A model generated the notes under the pieces. It worked only from the letters and a program-made list of their open reading frames with translations, did not search any database and was not told where the DNA came from. Below are positions 1 to 8,761 of a DNA stretch of 64,000 bases, one piece after another; the first letter of the stretch is position 1; the number at the start of each line of letters is the position of its first letter. This stretch comes from Massilia sp. IC2-278 (lineage in GTDB: Bacteria; Pseudomonadota; Gammaproteobacteria; Burkholderiales; Burkholderiaceae_D): assembly GCF_020708045.1 (NCBI RefSeq), contig NZ_JAJFES010000015.1, forward strand, positions 62,001-126,000, read 5' to 3'. A program made the position numbers and the translations under genes.

Positions 1-1
1 G

Positions 2-439
2 ACTTTACGCGGATGGCTGATCCGCTGGCTGCTGCTGGTGTCGATTGCCCATGTGCTGGTGGGCGCCGTGCTGCCGTGGATGGCGGCGGCGCCGGTATTC
101 GACGCCTACCACGGCAGTATCGAAGCCGCCTTCTGGCCTGGTGGTGCGCCGGCCGGCGCGCGCGACCTGCAAACCTGGTGGATCGCGCTGTTCGGGCCGA
201 CGGTGCAATTGATGGCCTTGTGGATGATCGCCCTGATCCACCTGGCCGACCGCCTGCGCCAGCCGCAGGTGTGGCTATGGCTGATGGTCGGCCTCGTGAT
301 CTGGGCGCCGCAGGACATCATCGTGTCGCTGCGCGCCGCCTGCTGGGCGCACGTCTGGGTCGATGTCGCGGCGCTCGTCGCGATGCTGCCGCCGCTGTTC
401 TGGCTGTGGCGCCACGACCGGGCGGCGGTGGCGTCATGA
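2..439 (+). CDS. membrane protein of unknown function, N-terminus outside the window
   Basis: The frame is open from the first bases, so the real start lies upstream and only the C-terminal 145 residues or so are visible. At least three hydrophobic segments can be seen, rich in Trp and Leu, and the tail is short and charged. I do not recognise the family. The stop codon overlaps the ATG of the next gene in an ATGA arrangement, so the two are very probably translated together, and the membrane domain of that neighbour suggests a shared membrane location. No catalytic motif was found. Confidence 0.7.
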   Translation, partial: TLRGWLIRWLLLVSIAHVLVGAVLPWMAAAPVFDAYHGSIEAAFWPGGAPAGARDLQTWWIALFGPTVQLMALWMIALIHLADRLRQPQVWLWLMVGLVIWAPQDIIVSLRAACWAHVWVDVAALVAMLPPLFWLWRHDRAAVAS

Positions 440-1908
440 ACACCCACTTGCTGGCGCTGCAGCTGATGGCGGCGCAAGGCTGCCTCGGCGCCTTCGACAC
501 GCTGTACCACCACGAGCTCACCGAAGCCCTGCCGCAAAAGCCGGGCGCGCGGCTGGAGCTGGGCATCCATGCGACACGCGCCCTGATCTATGCGCTGCTG
601 TTCATCGGGCTCGCGTACTGGGAATGGCATGGCGTGTTTGCGGTCGCCTTATTGGCCATCTTCGCGGTGGAGATCGTGCTCACGCTGTGGGACTTCGTGG
701 TCGAGGACCGCACCCGCCTGCTGCCGCCCACCGAGCGCGTGACGCACACGGTATTGGCGATCAACGGCGGCGCCTTCATCACGCTGCTGGCGATGAATTT
801 TCCGGGCTGGTATGCGGAGCCGACGGCGTTGGTATGGAGTCCGCAGGGCTGGCTCAGCGTGTTCCTGGCGCTGTGCGGCGTGGGTGTGGGCGTCTCCGGC
901 CTGCGCGACGGCATGGCCGCGTTGCGGCTTGGGCGCGTTGGCGGGCAGGGCGTGGCCGAGGCGCCGATCGCTTTCGATGAAAAGAAGCGCACCGTGCTGG
1001 TGACCGGCGCCACCGGCTTCATCGGCCGCCAGCTGGTGCGCGCCTTGCTGCAGGACGGCCACGAGGTGATTGCCCTGACCCGCCAGCCCAGGCAGGCTGC
1101 ATGGACTTTCGACGGCAAGGTGCGCTGCATCGCCTCGATGCAGGAGGTGTCACCGGCATGCCGCGTCGATGTCGTCATCAACCTGGCCGGCGCCCGCATC
1201 CTGGGGCCGCGCTGGACGGCGAAGCGCCAGGCAGCCTTGCGCCGCAGTCGCATCGGCCTGACCGGGCAGGTGGTCGACTGGATCGCGCTCGCCGAACACA
1301 AGCCCTTTCTGATGCTGTCGGCGTCCGCCATCGGCTACTACGGCATCCAGCGCACCGGCGACGCCACGGAACTCGATGAGCGCGCACCGCCGCAAGCGAT
1401 GTTCATGTCGGACTTGTGCCGCGAATGGGAACAGGCCGCAGGCGCCGCCGCGCAATACGGCACGCAGGTGGAATGCATGCGCTTCGGCCTGGTGCTCGGC
1501 ATGGCCGGCGCGCTGCCGATGATGCTGCTGCCTATCCTGCTGGGATTGGGCGGCAGGCTGGCCAGCGGTAAGCAATGGCTGTCGTGGATCCACGTCGACG
1601 ACGTGGTGCGCGGCATGGCGCACCGCTGGCGGCTGGCGGTGGGGCAGGCCGGAGCGGCCCCTGGCATGGGCGTGAGCAATTTCACGGCCCCCGAGTGCGT
1701 GACGCAACTCGGCTTCAGCCAGGCGGCGGCGCGCATCTGGCATCGTCCCTGCGTGATGCCGACGCCGGGCTGGCCGATGCGATTGGCGCTCGGCGAACAG
1801 GCCGATTTGCTGCTGGAAGGGCAACGCGTGGCGCCGAAGCGCCTGCAGCGGGAAGGTTTCGTCTTCCGTTATCCGGGCATCGCGGCAGCCTTGCAGAGCG
1901 TGAAGTGA
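436..1908 (+). CDS. membrane domain fused to a TIGR01777-type SDR epimerase
   Basis: A 490-residue protein. Residues 1 to about 165 form a hydrophobic domain with several membrane segments and a motif-like start (DTLYHHELTEALP at 21-33). From about residue 184 follows an NAD(P)-binding SDR domain of the YfcH/TIGR01777 (SDR39U1) type. It shows GATGFIG at 191-197, an NLAGARI segment, SASAIGYYG in place of a classical active-site motif, and WIHVDDVV near the C-terminus. Family members usually contain only the SDR part of about 300 residues, so this is a fusion. The ATG overlaps the preceding stop by 4 nt. The reaction of this family is not established. The stop codon overlaps the left end of a palindromic repeat. 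Confidence 0.85.
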   Translation: MNTHLLALQLMAAQGCLGAFDTLYHHELTEALPQKPGARLELGIHATRALIYALLFIGLAYWEWHGVFAVALLAIFAVEIVLTLWDFVVEDRTRLLPPTERVTHTVLAINGGAFITLLAMNFPGWYAEPTALVWSPQGWLSVFLALCGVGVGVSGLRDGMAALRLGRVGGQGVAEAPIAFDEKKRTVLVTGATGFIGRQLVRALLQDGHEVIALTRQPRQAAWTFDGKVRCIASMQEVSPACRVDVVINLAGARILGPRWTAKRQAALRRSRIGLTGQVVDWIALAEHKPFLMLSASAIGYYGIQRTGDATELDERAPPQAMFMSDLCREWEQAAGAAAQYGTQVECMRFGLVLGMAGALPMMLLPILLGLGGRLASGKQWLSWIHVDDVVRGMAHRWRLAVGQAGAAPGMGVSNFTAPECVTQLGFSQAAARIWHRPCVMPTPGWPMRLALGEQADLLLEGQRVAPKRLQREGFVFRYPGIAAALQSVK

Positions 1909-2044
1909 ACAGCCGGGGTCAGGTCTGACATTCGGACACAAGCTCGACTGTACATGGATGCCTGGCCTGGTATTACATGTCAAAACGTGCCGGTAACGAG
2001 GCCAAGGCAGAGTTCGTGTCCGAATGTCAGACCTGACCCCGGCT
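1907..2044. repeat. paired palindromic repeat, family A, copy 1
   Basis: Bases 1911-1939 are the exact reverse complement of 2016-2044, a 29-bp perfect inverted repeat with a spacer of 76 bp. The core reads AGCCGGGGTCAGGTCTGAC and continues with ATTCGGACAC. A second copy lies at 23159-23302. The left end starts inside the TGA stop of the upstream SDR gene. The spacer carries no gene I can recognise. The pair resembles REP-type elements. It could also act as a transcription terminator, although there is no T-tract. Confidence 0.85.
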
Positions 2045-2065
2045 TGGATTCGGTATAGTCAAACC

Positions 2066-2404
2066 ATGCCAACCCATCAAACTTACCCGCATACGCCCGA
2101 CGGCCGCTACTTCGTGGTCTCGGGCCGCCTCTGGCGCACCAGCAATCCCGGCCTCGCGCCGGAGGTACGGCAGGAACTGGTCGACCAATTGATGCGCGCA
2201 CGGCGCCAGGTAGGCGTCGCCAAGAAGGCGGGCGATACCGAGGCGGAGCGCGTGGCCCGCTCGGCAGTCGATGCCGCCAAGCGCGCCCTGGGCGAACGCG
2301 GGCCGGTATGGTGGACCGACGGTGCGCCGGACTTCAACCGCCGCATGGTCGCGAATACGCCGTATGCCGACTGGTACGCGGCACTGGCATCGAGCGCGGA
2401 TTAA
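2066..2404 (+). CDS. small conserved-looking protein of unknown function
   Basis: A 112-residue soluble protein. An in-frame start further upstream at 2024 would lie inside the palindromic repeat, so the ATG at 2066 is preferred. The middle is rich in Arg, Ala and Lys and probably helical. The C-terminal part contains GPVWWTDGAPD followed by NTPYADWY, which looks like a conserved block. No signal peptide, membrane segment or known catalytic motif is visible. It ends 4 bp from the stop of the convergent HepT-like gene. Function unknown. Confidence 0.7.
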   Translation: MPTHQTYPHTPDGRYFVVSGRLWRTSNPGLAPEVRQELVDQLMRARRQVGVAKKAGDTEAERVARSAVDAAKRALGERGPVWWTDGAPDFNRRMVANTPYADWYAALASSAD

Positions 2405-2408
2405 GAAC

Positions 2409-2831
2409 CTAAGCCGATGCCGCCCCGGCGCGCGCCACCAGCGCCTGGCTGTAGGCACCGAAATCGTCGAGTCCGCGCTTGATGATGGTGACCAGCGCCG
2501 GCAGCGGCGCGGCCTGGTGGTCCCACTCGGCGCGGCAGAATTCGCCGGTACGCTTCAGGTCTTCGGCCAGCGCCGCCTCGATCCAGCCATGCTCGGCCAG
2601 CAGGGTTATCACCTCGCGCTCGTCGTGCGGGTCGCCCAGGCCGGCCACGCCGATCACGTAGTCTCCCATCTCGACCGCCGCTTCCCAGGCGCGGATCACG
2701 TTCAGCGTGGCCGCGTCCTGGCGCGTGATGTCGCCGACAAAGGTGGTCGGGTCCTTTTCGTACTCTTCGCGGGCGCGCCGGCAGCAGCGTTCGATGGTGC
2801 CGGTCTTGCCGATCAATACGGTGTCGTCCAT
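2409..2831 (-). CDS. HepT-like HEPN-domain protein with an altered active-site motif
   Basis: A 140-residue helical protein that resembles HepT toxins of the HepT/MntA (type VII) systems along its whole length: an N-terminal helix ending near YEKDP, a QDAATLNVIRAWEAA segment at 38-52, and a C-terminal IIKRGLDDFGAY helix. HepT toxins are RNases with an RX4HXY motif, in which the Tyr is the residue adenylylated by the antitoxin MntA. Here the matching stretch is R100-AEWD-H105-Q-A107. Arg and His are kept, the usual Asn after Arg is Ala, and the Tyr is lost. No nucleotidyltransferase gene lies beside it. It follows the antiporter gene by 9 bp on the same strand and is probably co-transcribed. 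Family assignment is by recalled sequence similarity; toxicity is unknown. Confidence 0.7.
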   Translation of the reverse strand: MDDTVLIGKTGTIERCCRRAREEYEKDPTTFVGDITRQDAATLNVIRAWEAAVEMGDYVIGVAGLGDPHDEREVITLLAEHGWIEAALAEDLKRTGEFCRAEWDHQAAPLPALVTIIKRGLDDFGAYSQALVARAGAASA

Positions 2832-2840
2832 GGGTGCTCC

Positions 2841-4082
2841 TTAGATCAGGAAAAGCAATGCTGCCACAGCGGTCGGCCCGAGCGCGCCACCCAGCAAACC
2901 GAGGGCGTTGATGGATTCGTCGGCAAAGCCATGCTTGAGCAGGGCCGCGCCGGCCGGGTTCGGGGCGTTGGCGATGACGGTCAGGCCGCCGCCGGCCACC
3001 GCGCCCGCCACCAGCATGTATTGCGACTGTTCCGACAGACCCGCGATCAGCGAGCCGAGATAGGTGAGGGCGGCATTGTCGGTAATCGCCGTCAGGCCCA
3101 GCGCGCCGAAGAACAGGGCGGTCGGCCCCAGGCTGGAGACGACCGGCTGCAGCCACCATTGCTGCATCCCGCCCAGCACCACCAGACCGGCCAGGAAGAA
3201 GCCGACCAGCAGGCCTTCCTTCAGGATCAACGGGTCCTGGTGGCGCTGGTAAGCCTGGGTAAAGCCGAGGAACAGCATGAACAGGCCGAGGAAGAGTACC
3301 GGATGGTGGGCCAGCAGCACCACCGCGGCCAGGAAGGCCAGGTGGATGACCGACACCTTCAGGGGCACGGTTTTCTCGTCGCCCGTCGCGGCGGCGGGCG
3401 CCAGGTATTTGCGCAGCAGCAGGGTGATGACGGTGGCGTTGATCAGCACGGCCAGGGCCGCGCGCCAGCCGAAGTGCAGGAACATGTAGGCGCTGTCCCA
3501 GCCCCAGGTGGACGCCACCATCAGCACCGGCGGCGCGGCATACGAGGTCAGGGTGCCGCCGATCGACACGTTCACGAACAGCACGCCCAGCGCGCCGTAC
3601 TTCAGCGCTTCCGGTATGCCAGGGCGGAACACCTGGGGCGCGAGCATCAGCGCTGCCAGCGTCATCGCGGCCGGTTCGGTGATCAGGGAACCGGCCAGCG
3701 GCACCAGGGCCAGGCCGAGCCAGGCCAGCGCGACCTCGCTGCGGCCGGGCGCCAGCCGGGCCAGCGTGTGCAGCAAGGCGCGCACGGCGTCGAGGATGGG
3801 GCGCGAGGCGGCGATCACCATCACCACGAACACGAACAGCGGCTCGGTGAACTGGCGCGACTCGGCATAGTCCACCGCCGCACCCGGCCCGCCGATCAGG
3901 GCCATGGCCACGATCAGGACCATGGCCCAGAAACCGAACACCACCTCGACTTCGCCCAGCAGATGGAACAGCCCGGCATGGCGCGGGTGGCGGTGGGCCA
4001 GCACCTCGAAGCCCTTGGCGGCAAAGGTATGGACGAGGGCGCAGGCGAACAGGATGGCGCCGACCAGCTGCATGGTGGTCAT
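2841..4082 (-). CDS. putative Na+/H+ antiporter (PF07399-like)
   Basis: A 413-residue integral membrane protein with about ten to twelve hydrophobic segments along its length. It resembles the putative Na+/H+ antiporter family PF07399, with polar motifs inside membrane segments such as LITEPAAMT, SIGGTLTSYAAPP and ITDNAALTYLG. These are typical of ion-transporter half-helices. Transport of Na+ against H+ is inferred from the family name; the substrate cannot be read from sequence. The start at MTTMQ is followed directly by a membrane helix. A HepT-like gene follows after 9 bp, an unusual partner. Confidence 0.75.
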   Translation of the reverse strand: MTTMQLVGAILFACALVHTFAAKGFEVLAHRHPRHAGLFHLLGEVEVVFGFWAMVLIVAMALIGGPGAAVDYAESRQFTEPLFVFVVMVIAASRPILDAVRALLHTLARLAPGRSEVALAWLGLALVPLAGSLITEPAAMTLAALMLAPQVFRPGIPEALKYGALGVLFVNVSIGGTLTSYAAPPVLMVASTWGWDSAYMFLHFGWRAALAVLINATVITLLLRKYLAPAAATGDEKTVPLKVSVIHLAFLAAVVLLAHHPVLFLGLFMLFLGFTQAYQRHQDPLILKEGLLVGFFLAGLVVLGGMQQWWLQPVVSSLGPTALFFGALGLTAITDNAALTYLGSLIAGLSEQSQYMLVAGAVAGGGLTVIANAPNPAGAALLKHGFADESINALGLLGGALGPTAVAALLFLI

Positions 4083-4290
4083 GGCTGCCCTTGCTGTTGT
4101 AAATGGAAGAGATCTGTAGTCATTGTCAGGCGATTAATAGGTAAACCGCCATTATTTCATCTTTTGATGCGGCTCGGATAACTTGCCTGGCTAGGCCGCA
4201 AAGAGGTGGCCCGCTTGAGCGTACACAGGAACAAGGTGAAATCCTACATAGACAGACTATACACATCTTGCCAAAAGCTGAACGAGCTAG

Positions 4291-4310
4291 TACTGTATAT
4301 CCATCCAGTA
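4291..4310 (+). promoter_or_regulatory. LexA (SOS) box upstream of imuA
   Basis: TACTGTATATCCATCCAGTA keeps the CTG-N10-CAG core and both flanking TA ends of the E. coli-type LexA box. It lies 20 bp before the imuA start, where repressor would block transcription. A near-perfect sister box precedes dnaE2 at 35984-36003. Confidence 0.88.
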
Positions 4311-4330
4311 TTTTTGCATTACCCGTAATC

Positions 4331-5038
4331 ATGTCTTCCTTACAAAACAATACTTCACCGGAAGAATTGCATCCTTCGCTATGGTTGGCCTCGCAGCTGG
4401 CCCGCGCGAATACGCGCTGCGTCGACACCGGGCACCCGGTGCTATCGAAGCAGTTGCCGGGCGGCGGCTGGCCCACCGGCACCCTGGTCGACTTGCTCCT
4501 GCAGCAGCCCGGCATCGGCGAAATGCGCCTGCTGCGCCCGGCCCTGGTCGCGGCTGCGTCGCGCCGCATCGTGCTGCTGCAGCCGCCGCACCCGCCGCAG
4601 GCGCTGGCCCTGGCCGCGCTCGGCCTGCCGCCCTCGCAACTGGTCTGGCTGCGCAGCACGCGCAGCAACGACGCGCTGTGGGCCGCCGAGCAGGTGCTGC
4701 GCAGCGGCAGTTGCGGCGCGCTGCTGTTCTGGGCCAACCACGTGCGCGGCGAAAGCCTGCGCCGCCTGCACCTGGCGGCGCAATGCGGCGAAACCCTGTT
4801 CTTCATGATGCGCCCGCTCGCCGCTGCGCAAGATTCCTCGCCGGCGCCATTGCGCCTGTCGCTGCGGCCCGCCGCCGGCGGGCTCGACGTCGGCTTCGTC
4901 AAACGCCGGGGGCCGCAGCGCGAAGCGCCGCTGTTCCTGCCACTCACCCCAACTTTGCTTCAACGACATGCGTTTGTGGATCGGCCTGCACCTGCACCAG
5001 TTACCGCTCGAGGTCTTCAGCCCGAACTGGTGCAATGA
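4331..5038 (+). CDS. imuA: translesion synthesis cassette protein ImuA
   Basis: A 235-residue SulA/RecA-like protein. It contains LHPSLWLASQLAR, a PGGGWPTGTLVDLLLQQPGIGEMRLL segment typical of ImuA, and a central VLLQPPHPPQALAL block. In the ImuA-ImuB-DnaE2 mutasome this accessory protein supports DNA-damage-induced mutagenesis. The ATG at 4331 is chosen because it places the LexA box immediately upstream and removes a poorly conserved 21-residue extension. It overlaps imuB by 71 bp, so translation is probably coupled. The polymerase partner dnaE2 is not adjacent; it lies about 30 kb downstream. Confidence 0.88.
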   Translation: MSSLQNNTSPEELHPSLWLASQLARANTRCVDTGHPVLSKQLPGGGWPTGTLVDLLLQQPGIGEMRLLRPALVAAASRRIVLLQPPHPPQALALAALGLPPSQLVWLRSTRSNDALWAAEQVLRSGSCGALLFWANHVRGESLRRLHLAAQCGETLFFMMRPLAAAQDSSPAPLRLSLRPAAGGLDVGFVKRRGPQREAPLFLPLTPTLLQRHAFVDRPAPAPVTARGLQPELVQ

Positions 5039-6449
5039 CGCCGGCAGCGTCGTGCTCGAGCAGGAGCGCGTGCTGGCAGCTTCCCCGGTGGCACGCGCTG
5101 CCGGGGTAGCACCCGGCATGCGCCGCGGCGGAGTGCTGATGCTGATGCCGGAAGCGCGCCTGCATGTACGCTCGCCCGAGCGCGAGGCCGAGGCGCTGAA
5201 CACGGCGGCGCTGGCGCTGCTGCAGTACACGCCGCTGGTGGCGGTGGCCGAGGAATCGACCCTGCTGATCGACATCGGCGCCAGCCTGCGCCTGTTCGGC
5301 GGCATCCGCGCGCTGTGCCGGCGCGTGCGCGCCAGTTTGCGTGCGCTCGGCTATTCCGGCGTGCTCAGCTGCGCACCCACCGCACGCGGCGCCTGGATGC
5401 TGGCGCGGCGCCGCGCCGGCCGCGCCATGCGCATCGAGTCGCTCACGCGCCGGTTGGATAACCTGCCGGCCAGCCTGCCGCCGCCGGCGCGTGCCTACGC
5501 CACCTGGTTCGAAGGCATCGGCTGCTTCAGCCTGGGCGCCATGCGGCGTTTGCCACGTCCGGGTTTGCAGCGGCGCTGCGGCCGCGCGCTGCTCGACATG
5601 CTCGACGCCGCCTACGGCATGGCGCCCGAATTGTTCGAGTGGGTCGAGGCGCCCACCAGTTTCCACGCGAAGATCGAACTCTTCGACCGCCTAGAAAATG
5701 CCGAGGAATGCTTGATGGGCGCCGAACGCCTGGTGCAGCAATTGACGGGATGGCTGTGCGCGCACCAGCTGGCCGTCGAGCGCATCACGCTGCTGCTGGA
5801 GCATGAACGGGGCCGGGTGGCGCGCCCACCCACGCCGGTCGAGATCGCGCTGGCCGAACCCACCTGGCACGACGAACACCTGGTGCGCCTGCTGCGCGAG
5901 CGCCTGGCCAAGCTGACCCTGGAAGCACCGGTGATTGCCCTGGTGCTCGACGCCAGCCAGGTGCAGCCGATGGCGCCGCCGAACGAGTCACTGTTTCCCG
6001 AGCCGGGCGGCAGCGAGGAAGACCGCCTGCGCATGTTCGAACTCCTGATCGCACGCCTGGGGCCAGACAATGTGCTGCAAGCGCTACCGCAGGCCGATTA
6101 CCGGCCCGAGGTGGCCAACAGCTGGGTGCCGGTGCAGGAAAAGGTGCGCGAAACGGTGCGCTCGGCGCAGATGCCGCCGGACGTCGAAAGCCTGGCGCGG
6201 CCGACCTGGATCCTGGCCAAGCCGATTGCGCTCTTGATGCGCAATCACCGGCCGTTCTATGGATCGCCTCTGAAGATGGCGTCGGTGGCGGAACGGATCG
6301 AGGCGGGGTGGTGGAGCCAGACGCAGACGCGGGATTATTTTGTCGCGGAGGGGCAGGATCACACGCTGTACTGGGTGTACCGCGAGCGGATTGTCGGGTC
6401 AGGTGAGGATGAGGCGCCGAGGTGGTACTTGCATGGGTTGTTCGGCTGA
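4968..6449 (+). CDS. imuB: Y-family polymerase-like mutasome protein ImuB
   Basis: A 493-residue Y-family polymerase homologue. The N-terminus (MRLWIGLHLHQLPLEVF) lacks the Asp/Glu pattern that binds metal in active Y-family enzymes, and the SxDE site is replaced around ESTLLIDIGAS. This matches ImuB, a non-catalytic scaffold that links the sliding clamp, ImuA and DnaE2. The palm and finger regions are recognisable up to about residue 350; the rest is the ImuB-specific C-terminal region. It starts inside imuA and belongs to the same LexA-controlled operon. Length is normal for the family. Confidence 0.9.
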   Translation: MRLWIGLHLHQLPLEVFSPNWCNDAGSVVLEQERVLAASPVARAAGVAPGMRRGGVLMLMPEARLHVRSPEREAEALNTAALALLQYTPLVAVAEESTLLIDIGASLRLFGGIRALCRRVRASLRALGYSGVLSCAPTARGAWMLARRRAGRAMRIESLTRRLDNLPASLPPPARAYATWFEGIGCFSLGAMRRLPRPGLQRRCGRALLDMLDAAYGMAPELFEWVEAPTSFHAKIELFDRLENAEECLMGAERLVQQLTGWLCAHQLAVERITLLLEHERGRVARPPTPVEIALAEPTWHDEHLVRLLRERLAKLTLEAPVIALVLDASQVQPMAPPNESLFPEPGGSEEDRLRMFELLIARLGPDNVLQALPQADYRPEVANSWVPVQEKVRETVRSAQMPPDVESLARPTWILAKPIALLMRNHRPFYGSPLKMASVAERIEAGWWSQTQTRDYFVAEGQDHTLYWVYRERIVGSGEDEAPRWYLHGLFG

Positions 6450-6505
6450 CCGGCAGCCCGGGCGGCGCCATGGCCTTGCCGTCGCAGCCGCGAGGCAGGA
6501 CATGC

Positions 6506-7852
6506 TCAGCGCGCCGCCGGAAACGTCACGCGCGCACGCAGGCCGCGCATGCCGTCGGGCCTGTCCAGCAGCGCAATGGCGGCGCCGGCCTGGTGCGCGA
6601 TCGAGGCCGTGATGGCCAGGCCAAGGCCGGAGCCGATCGCGCCGTTGCCGAGCACGCGGTAGAAGGGATCGAACACGCGCTCCCGTTCTTCTTCGGGAAT
6701 GCCGATGCCCGTGTCGTCGATGTCGAGCACGACGCAGCCGCCGGCCTCGGTCACGCTGATGTCGATGCGCCCGCCTTCGGGCGTATACCGGATGGCGTTG
6801 TCGACCAGGTTTTTCACGAGGATGGCGATATCCACGGCGTACCCGGCGACAGTCGGGTCGGCATCGCCCACCACGCCCAGGTCGATCGCCCTGGCTTCGG
6901 CCAGCGGCACCAAGTCCTCGAGGCATTCCTGGATGGTCTTTTTCAAGGGCACCTGCGCCAGCCGGCCATTGCCCGACTCCTGGGTGCGCGCCAGCGTCAG
7001 CAATTGGTCGAGCAGGATACGGGTGCGCGCCAGGCCCGCCGACAGGGCGCCCAGCCGTTCCCGCGCTTCGCCCTGCATGTCGCTGGCCGCCAGCCGTTCC
7101 GCCTGCAGCGACAGGGCGGTCATGGGCGAGCGCAGCTCGTGCGCGGCGTCGGCGATGAAGCGCCGCTGCAGCGACAGCGCGCGCACCGTGCGGCCGATCA
7201 GCTTGTTGATCTCGGCCACGAAAGGCCAGACCTCCGACGGCAGTGCGGCCCGGTCGAGTTCCCCGAGGTCGTGTTCCGGACGTTCGCGCAATTGCGCGGC
7301 AAGCTTTTGCAGCGGCTGGAACATGGTGCGCACCAGCAGCGTCACCATCAGCACCAGCAGCGGCCCGAGGAACAAAACCGGCGTCACCGCGCGCAGGGCG
7401 TTGGCGCGCGCCGCCGCGTCGCGCACGGCGGTCTGCTGCGCCACCGCCACGCGCACGCCCCTGGCGTTGGTGCGGATGAAGACGCGCCAGGTCTCGCTGC
7501 CGCTGGTCACGGTCTGCAGGCCGTCGGGCAGGGCAGGCGAAAAATGCGGCGGCCGTTCCGGTTTCGGCACGGGCACGCCGGGTGCGTCGATGAAGCGCAC
7601 GACCAGGCGCGCATCGAAGTCGACGTCGCCGACCCGTTCGCGCGCCATCGGCGAGGTCGGTACGGCATCGAGCCTGCTGATCAGGTAGCCGACCTGGCGC
7701 AGTTGCGTGTCCTGGTCATGGTGGGCATCGCTGGTGGCGTCGACGTACGAATACAGGCCGGCCACGGCGGCGCCGAGCAGGATCGCCGTCGAGATCCACA
7801 GCGACAGCCTGAAACGCAGCGATGCCGCTACCGGCCCTTCGCGACCATCCAT
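6506..7852 (-). CDS. sensor histidine kinase (QseC/PmrB-like)
   Basis: A 448-residue inner-membrane sensor. Membrane segments lie at about 17-36 and 155-175, with a periplasmic sensor loop of some 120 residues between them. A HAMP-like linker follows, then the HisKA box DAAHELRSP with the phosphorylated His at 238, and a C-terminal HATPase domain with NLVDNAIRYTP, DDTGIGIP and GSGLGLAI boxes. Its start overlaps the end of the response regulator gene by 25 bp, so both are translated from one message. The signal is unknown; architecture and partner match the QseBC/PmrAB class. Confidence 0.9.
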   Translation of the reverse strand: MDGREGPVAASLRFRLSLWISTAILLGAAVAGLYSYVDATSDAHHDQDTQLRQVGYLISRLDAVPTSPMARERVGDVDFDARLVVRFIDAPGVPVPKPERPPHFSPALPDGLQTVTSGSETWRVFIRTNARGVRVAVAQQTAVRDAAARANALRAVTPVLFLGPLLVLMVTLLVRTMFQPLQKLAAQLRERPEHDLGELDRAALPSEVWPFVAEINKLIGRTVRALSLQRRFIADAAHELRSPMTALSLQAERLAASDMQGEARERLGALSAGLARTRILLDQLLTLARTQESGNGRLAQVPLKKTIQECLEDLVPLAEARAIDLGVVGDADPTVAGYAVDIAILVKNLVDNAIRYTPEGGRIDISVTEAGGCVVLDIDDTGIGIPEEERERVFDPFYRVLGNGAIGSGLGLAITASIAHQAGAAIALLDRPDGMRGLRARVTFPAAR

Positions 7853-8490
7853 CCGACGCCCCGTACATTCTTGATGATCTCGCTGCCCAGTTTCTTGCGC
7901 AGCGAGTGGATCAGGAATTCGATCGCATTGCTCTCGACTTCCTCGTCCCAGCCGTAGACGCGGTGCTCCAGCTCCGCACGCGACAGGATGGCACCCGGGC
8001 GCACCAGCAGCGCCTGCAGCAGGGGAAATTCGCGCGCGGTCAGGCGCACCGCCGCCGTCGCGGTGCGCGCCTCGTGGGTTGCAGGGTCGAGGGCGACGAT
8101 GCCGTTCCCGAGCACTGGACTGGCGCTGCCCTCCTTGCGGCGGGTCAGGGCGCGCATGCGCGCCAGCAGCTCGCTCATCGCGAACGGCTTGACCAGGTAG
8201 TCGTCGGCCCCGCCATCGAGGCCGGCCACGCGGTCTTTGGTAGCCTCGCGCGCCGTCAGCACCAGCACCGGCACGTCGTTGCGCGCCTGGCGCAATGAGC
8301 GCAGCACGGCCATGCCGTCGATGCGGGGCAGGTTCAGGTCGAGCAGGACCAGTCCGTACTCCAGGGTACGCAGCGCCGTCAGCGCGGCCTCGCCGTCGAT
8401 CACCCAGTCGGCCGCATAGCTGGCGTCGCGCAGCGCATGCTGGACCACGCTGCCGATCATCGGGTCGTCCTCCACCAGCAGCACCCTCAT
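7828..8490 (-). CDS. OmpR-family response regulator (QseB/PmrA-like)
   Basis: A 220-residue regulator. The receiver domain (1 to about 115) shows VEDD near the N-terminus, phospho-acceptor Asp51 and the VKPF lysine loop. The winged-helix DNA-binding domain ends with ESNAIEFLIHSLRKKLG and NVRGVGW. The start at MRVLLVEDDP is chosen because the upstream extension shows no domain. It lies first in the operon with the kinase. The 369 bp upstream contain two CTTAGC-N5-CTTAGC-like boxes that suit binding by this family, so autoregulation is likely. Confidence 0.92.
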   Translation of the reverse strand: MRVLLVEDDPMIGSVVQHALRDASYAADWVIDGEAALTALRTLEYGLVLLDLNLPRIDGMAVLRSLRQARNDVPVLVLTAREATKDRVAGLDGGADDYLVKPFAMSELLARMRALTRRKEGSASPVLGNGIVALDPATHEARTATAAVRLTAREFPLLQALLVRPGAILSRAELEHRVYGWDEEVESNAIEFLIHSLRKKLGSEIIKNVRGVGWMVAKGR

Positions 8491-8682
8491 CGGCCGGCTC
8501 CCCGGGGCGGCGGGCAACCGCATGCCGTGCGCCCTGCCGGGGCCAGGCCCGTCGTCGCTACTTTCATGTCTTGCTTTCTCCTGTGTTACGCCGCCAAGCT
8601 TACCAGCGGGCGGCACGGGGCCGCGTTCGCTGGCGCCTGCCCGGCCGGACTTCGTGCGAGCGCGTCATGTTAGGAGGAAACA

Positions 8683-8699
8683 CTTAGCGAAGCCTTAGC
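8683..8699 (+). promoter_or_regulatory. direct-repeat operator, plus orientation
   Basis: CTTAGC-GAAGC-CTTAGC: two identical hexamers 11 bp apart on the plus strand. This spacing is the usual one for OmpR/PmrA-type regulators, which bind half sites one helical turn apart. The adjacent regulator gene encodes such a protein, so it is the likely ligand. That pairing is inferred. Confidence 0.6.
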
Positions 8700-8761
8700 G
8701 TACTTGATGATCCAGCAGGATGCTGGGCACCGCGCCGGCGCACCGGATGATCCTGCTCATC

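Noticed and set aside
2409..4082. The HepT-like and antiporter genes as a toxin-antitoxin pair
   Set aside because: The neighbour is a membrane transporter, not an MntA nucleotidyltransferase, and nothing shows it neutralises a toxin.
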